Assembly: GCF_014982715.1 (NCBI RefSeq)
Contig: NZ_JADCJY010000001.1
Span: 1,178,001-1,242,000, forward strand
Source: Gallalistipes aquisgranensis
GTDB lineage: Bacteria; Bacteroidota; Bacteroidia; Bacteroidales; Rikenellaceae
DNA length: 64,000 bases
Reading direction: 5' to 3'
Under the pieces are notes generated by a model. That model was not told the origin of the DNA. It saw only the letters and a program-made list of their open reading frames with translations, and did no database searches. Below are positions 61,385 through 64,000 of this stretch, in pieces. Every line of letters starts with the position of its first letter. The first letter of the stretch is position 1. The position numbers and the translations under genes are program-made.

Positions 61385-62581
61385 ATGCAGAGCGAATTCG
61401 ACATAGACGATCTCCTGTTCCGTTTCTTCCGGGGAGAGACCTCTCCGGAAGAGAATCGTTTCCTTCTGGCCTGGAAACGGGAAAACGAAGAAAACCGTAT
61501 CCGGTTCGAGGCTCTGCGCGATCTGTGGATGGTCTCTGCGACCGCTTCCTGCGAAGGCTTCCCCGACCCGGCCGAAGAACTGTCCCGGCTAAGGAAAACG
61601 ATTGCCCGCGAGGAAAATCCCCCCGCCACGTCGGGTTCACGCTCCGGCCGTACGGACCACCGGGGACCGCGGTCCGCAACACTCCGGAATATCGTGCTGA
61701 AAGGTGTAGCAGCGGCTGTCCTGTTCATCGCGGCGATGGGATGCGGAGCCCTGCTCTACCGCCAGGTCCTCCCTCCCCGTCAGGCCGCCATTCCCTCAGC
61801 CGAAATTCCGATTCCCGATACGATGCTTTTCACAGCCAGCCGGGGATCGCTGGCATCGGCTACGCTGCCCGACGGCACCGTCGTCCGCCTCAACGCAGGC
61901 AGTTCTCTCACCTATACGACCGACTACGGCCGCACGGAACGTCCCGTCACCCTGGTCGGAGAAGCGTTTTTCCAGGTATGCACCGATCCGGGGAAACCAT
62001 TCGTCGTACACGCAGGGAATCTTTCCATCGTCGCCACAGGCACGACATTCAACGTAAAAGCGTATCCCGAGGAACGTTTCGTGACCACCACGTTGGAAAC
62101 GGGTGCCGTGCATGTCCGGGGTCTCTCCCGCCGGAGCGATCCCTTCTCCATCGAACTGAAACCCCGGCAAACTTTCATGTATTACAACGAATGCGACACC
62201 GTCCTCCGCAGCGAAGTGTTCAATCCAGAGGAATCGGCGCTCGCCGAACAGGTACGGACGAGGGACATTCCGGCCGTCCGCATGTCGAACGTGAAAACCC
62301 AGCTCTATACCTCGTGGAAAGACCCGCGCTGGATCGTCGAACACGAAACGCTGGCCTCCCTGGCCGAGAAACTCGGGCGCCGCTACAACGTCTCGATCCG
62401 TTTCCGCCAACCGGAAGCCGGAGAGTACAGGTTTTCCGGGTCGTTCGAAAACGAGACCATCGAAGAGATCATGCAGCTGCTGCGCCATGCCACACCGATC
62501 CGCTATACGATCGACCGGGGAAAAATCACCGTATCGGTCGACTCCTCCCGACGCAAGGCTTTCGAAAACGCGGCGGGCTGA
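61385..62581 (+). CDS. FecR-family anti-sigma factor (copy 2)
   Basis: A 398-residue paralog of the FecR at 59461: cytoplasmic FDIDDLLFRFFRGETSPEENRF, a membrane segment (about 103-123), the FecR domain (TLPDGTVVRLNAGSSLTY, LVGEAFFQV, VATGTTFNVKAY) and a C-terminal DUF4974-like domain (WIVEHETLASLAEKL, YRFSGSFENETIEEIM). It is the normal sigma-FecR pair with the ECF gene just upstream. A GTG a few codons earlier is a less likely start. Confidence 0.93.
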   Translation: MQSEFDIDDLLFRFFRGETSPEENRFLLAWKRENEENRIRFEALRDLWMVSATASCEGFPDPAEELSRLRKTIAREENPPATSGSRSGRTDHRGPRSATLRNIVLKGVAAAVLFIAAMGCGALLYRQVLPPRQAAIPSAEIPIPDTMLFTASRGSLASATLPDGTVVRLNAGSSLTYTTDYGRTERPVTLVGEAFFQVCTDPGKPFVVHAGNLSIVATGTTFNVKAYPEERFVTTTLETGAVHVRGLSRRSDPFSIELKPRQTFMYYNECDTVLRSEVFNPEESALAEQVRTRDIPAVRMSNVKTQLYTSWKDPRWIVEHETLASLAEKLGRRYNVSIRFRQPEAGEYRFSGSFENETIEEIMQLLRHATPIRYTIDRGKITVSVDSSRRKAFENAAG

Positions 62582-62685
62582 CCCGACTTTCTCCTGAATT
62601 TAGACCGTAACGGCAAAAAAACGTCATATCCATAAAGTGCGCTCTATGCGAGCGTACGAACATGAACCTTTAAATGCTTTAAGAG

Positions 62686-64000
62686 ATGAAAAAAACAGGT
62701 ACCGCCTGCCTAGTCGCATGCCTTACGCTGATCCTGCACCTGCCGTCGCTTCCGCAGCCGTTCATGACCAACGTGGAGGGACGGAACGCCCGGCCGCTCG
62801 ACGGACGCTGGGAAGCCATCGTAGACATGTTCTCCTGCGGAGAACAGATGGAAGTTTACAAAAACCAGACGGCCGAAGAGAAAGGCCGTTTCGTGGAATA
62901 CTGTTTCGATGCCGGCATCCGGCTCGACGTGCCGGGCGACTGGAACTCCCAGCGCCCAGAACTGAAATATTACGAAAGTACCGTATGGTACAAACGGGAT
63001 TTCGACTGCACGCCCTCGCCCGACAAACGACTGTTCCTCTATTTCGGAGCTTCTAACTACCGGACCGATGTCTACCTAAACGGGGAAAAACTCGGTTCGC
63101 ACGAAGGAGGATTCACGCCGTTCCAGTTCGAAATCAGCGACAAGGTACGTCCCGGACGCAATTTCATCGTGGTCGGCGTAGATAACCGCCGCAGCTCTCT
63201 GACGATCCCGGCCCTCAAATACGACTGGTGGAACTACGGAGGCATCACCCGCAGCGTCTTTCTGATCGAAACCCCGCGCAAATTCATCGAAGATTATACG
63301 GTACGGCTCGACCGGAACATTCCCGACAGGCTGTACGCCCACGTCAAAATCCAGGGAGCCGCTCCGGACGAAAAGGTGAACCTTTCCATTCCGGAAGCGG
63401 GATTCTCCGCCACACTCCATACAGGGAAAAACGGAGAGGCGGAACTGTCCGCCCCTGTCCGCCTCACACTTTGGTCGCCCGAAAACCCGAAACTCTATAC
63501 AGTGGAGATTCGCAGTCCCTACGACACGATCCGCGAACAGATCGGTTTCCGTACCGTCACCACAGAAGACGGTAAAATCCTGCTCAACGGGAAACAGATT
63601 TTCCTCAAAGGGATCAACTGCCACGACGAGATTCCCCAGCGGATGGGCCGGGCCTTCTCCGAAGCCGATGCCCGAATGCTGCTGGGCGAGGTGAAGGCAC
63701 TTGGATGCAATTTCTTGCGTCTGACCCACTATCCCGCCAGCGAAGAGATGGTACGGATGGCCGAACGAATGGGAATCATGCTTTGGGAGGAGGTTCCTTT
63801 GTGGCAGAAGATCGCCTTTTCCGACCCGGGCACACTGCCCAAGGCCAACCGCATGGTCACGGAGATGATCGCCAGAGACAAAAACCGCTGTGCAGTCATC
63901 ATGTGGAGCGTATCGAACGAGACAGCCCCCGGCCCCGACCGCAACCGAGTACTGGAAGAGATGATCCGCCACTGCCGCACGCTCGATCCCTCGCGCCTGA
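62686..64000 (+). CDS. GH2 beta-glucuronidase/galactosidase-like enzyme (3' end outside window)
   Basis: The frame is open to the window end (438 codons). A Sec signal (about 1-25) is followed by the GH2 jelly roll (about 30-200: YYESTVWYKRDF, NYRTDVYLNGEKLGSHEGGF, WWNYGGITRSVFLIE), an Ig-like domain and the start of the TIM barrel (FLKGINCHDEIPQRMGR, LRLTHYPASE, WSVSNET with the acid/base Glu). The NYGGI and KGIN.HDE forms suggest the beta-glucuronidase side of the family. The nucleophile lies beyond the window. It follows the second FecR by 104 nt. Confidence 0.88.
   Translation, partial: MKKTGTACLVACLTLILHLPSLPQPFMTNVEGRNARPLDGRWEAIVDMFSCGEQMEVYKNQTAEEKGRFVEYCFDAGIRLDVPGDWNSQRPELKYYESTVWYKRDFDCTPSPDKRLFLYFGASNYRTDVYLNGEKLGSHEGGFTPFQFEISDKVRPGRNFIVVGVDNRRSSLTIPALKYDWWNYGGITRSVFLIETPRKFIEDYTVRLDRNIPDRLYAHVKIQGAAPDEKVNLSIPEAGFSATLHTGKNGEAELSAPVRLTLWSPENPKLYTVEIRSPYDTIREQIGFRTVTTEDGKILLNGKQIFLKGINCHDEIPQRMGRAFSEADARMLLGEVKALGCNFLRLTHYPASEEMVRMAERMGIMLWEEVPLWQKIAFSDPGTLPKANRMVTEMIARDKNRCAVIMWSVSNETAPGPDRNRVLEEMIRHCRTLDPSRL

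Noticed and set aside
1-64000. CRISPR array or rRNA operon
   Set aside because: No regularly spaced direct repeats and no rRNA signature sequences were seen.

Overview
The window looks like the chromosome of a gut Bacteroidales bacterium, most likely Rikenellaceae (Alistipes-like). The basis is a GC-rich sequence carrying the Bacteroidetes promoter style (TTTG, about 20 nt, then TAnnTTTG), SusC/SusD pairs, an ECF sigma/FecR system, GH92 mannosidases, fimbrillin/FISUMP proteins and fragments of a Bacteroidales conjugative transposon. The genus is an inference.

Region 1 (1-7.1 kb, + strand) is a tight alpha-mannan/high-mannose glycan cluster. It has a GH92 cut by the window edge, a GH92-GH125 fusion lipoprotein, and a third GH92 lipoprotein whose usual catalytic-acid Glu is Gln. 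A strong hairpin ends it. A gene-poor gap (7.1-7.65 kb) holds a promoter and a possible structured RNA. Region 2 (7.6-10.8 kb) is ordinary: a secreted unknown, YqeY, a YihX-like HAD phosphatase and a propeller-like lipoprotein.

Region 3 starts at tRNA-Pro(UGG). Directly downstream are a wrecked tyrosine integrase, an AT-rich secreted orphan and a decayed HigBA module. Then come nine co-oriented minus-strand genes (24.4 to 13.0 kb): TonB receptor, DUF4876 lipoprotein, DUF6850 barrel, fimbrillin/FISUMP lipoprotein, ABC ATPase and permease, DUF4857 protein, OB-fold lipoprotein with a Cys/His motif, and PepSY membrane protein. This looks like a complete envelope-spanning acquisition or export system, by analogy with metal/siderophore systems, and is the best candidate for an undescribed system here.

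Region 4 (24.5-40 kb) is a mosaic accessory island full of truncated genes (TraO, AraC tail, SDR, flavodoxin, XRE tail, frameshifted AKR). Its intact genes are three AraC regulators, a UvrA-like ATPase, chloramphenicol acetyltransferase, an Fe-alcohol dehydrogenase, a sugar O-acetyltransferase, three aldo-keto reductases (one exported), a flavoprotein, an exported Cys-nucleophile alpha/beta hydrolase and a tautomerase-like protein. A TGAGCC(TCACA) element sits 33-35 nt upstream of the -7 box in four promoters here, suggesting one AraC-type regulon. RluA-family synthase and tRNA-Pro(CGG) mark a return to core genes.

Region 5 (41.6-64 kb) is a polysaccharide utilization locus. An ECF sigma factor is flanked by two FecR anti-sigma genes. 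The minus arm encodes FecR, a discoidin-containing GH2, an STN-containing SusC, SusD, a heparinase II/III-like lyase, a GLUG/purple-acid-phosphatase fusion, an alginate-lyase-like protein, an alpha/alpha-toroid protein, an amidohydrolase and a GNAT. The plus arm encodes the second FecR and a GH2 beta-glucuronidase-like enzyme running off the window. The enzyme mix suggests a uronic-acid-bearing glycan as substrate (inference).
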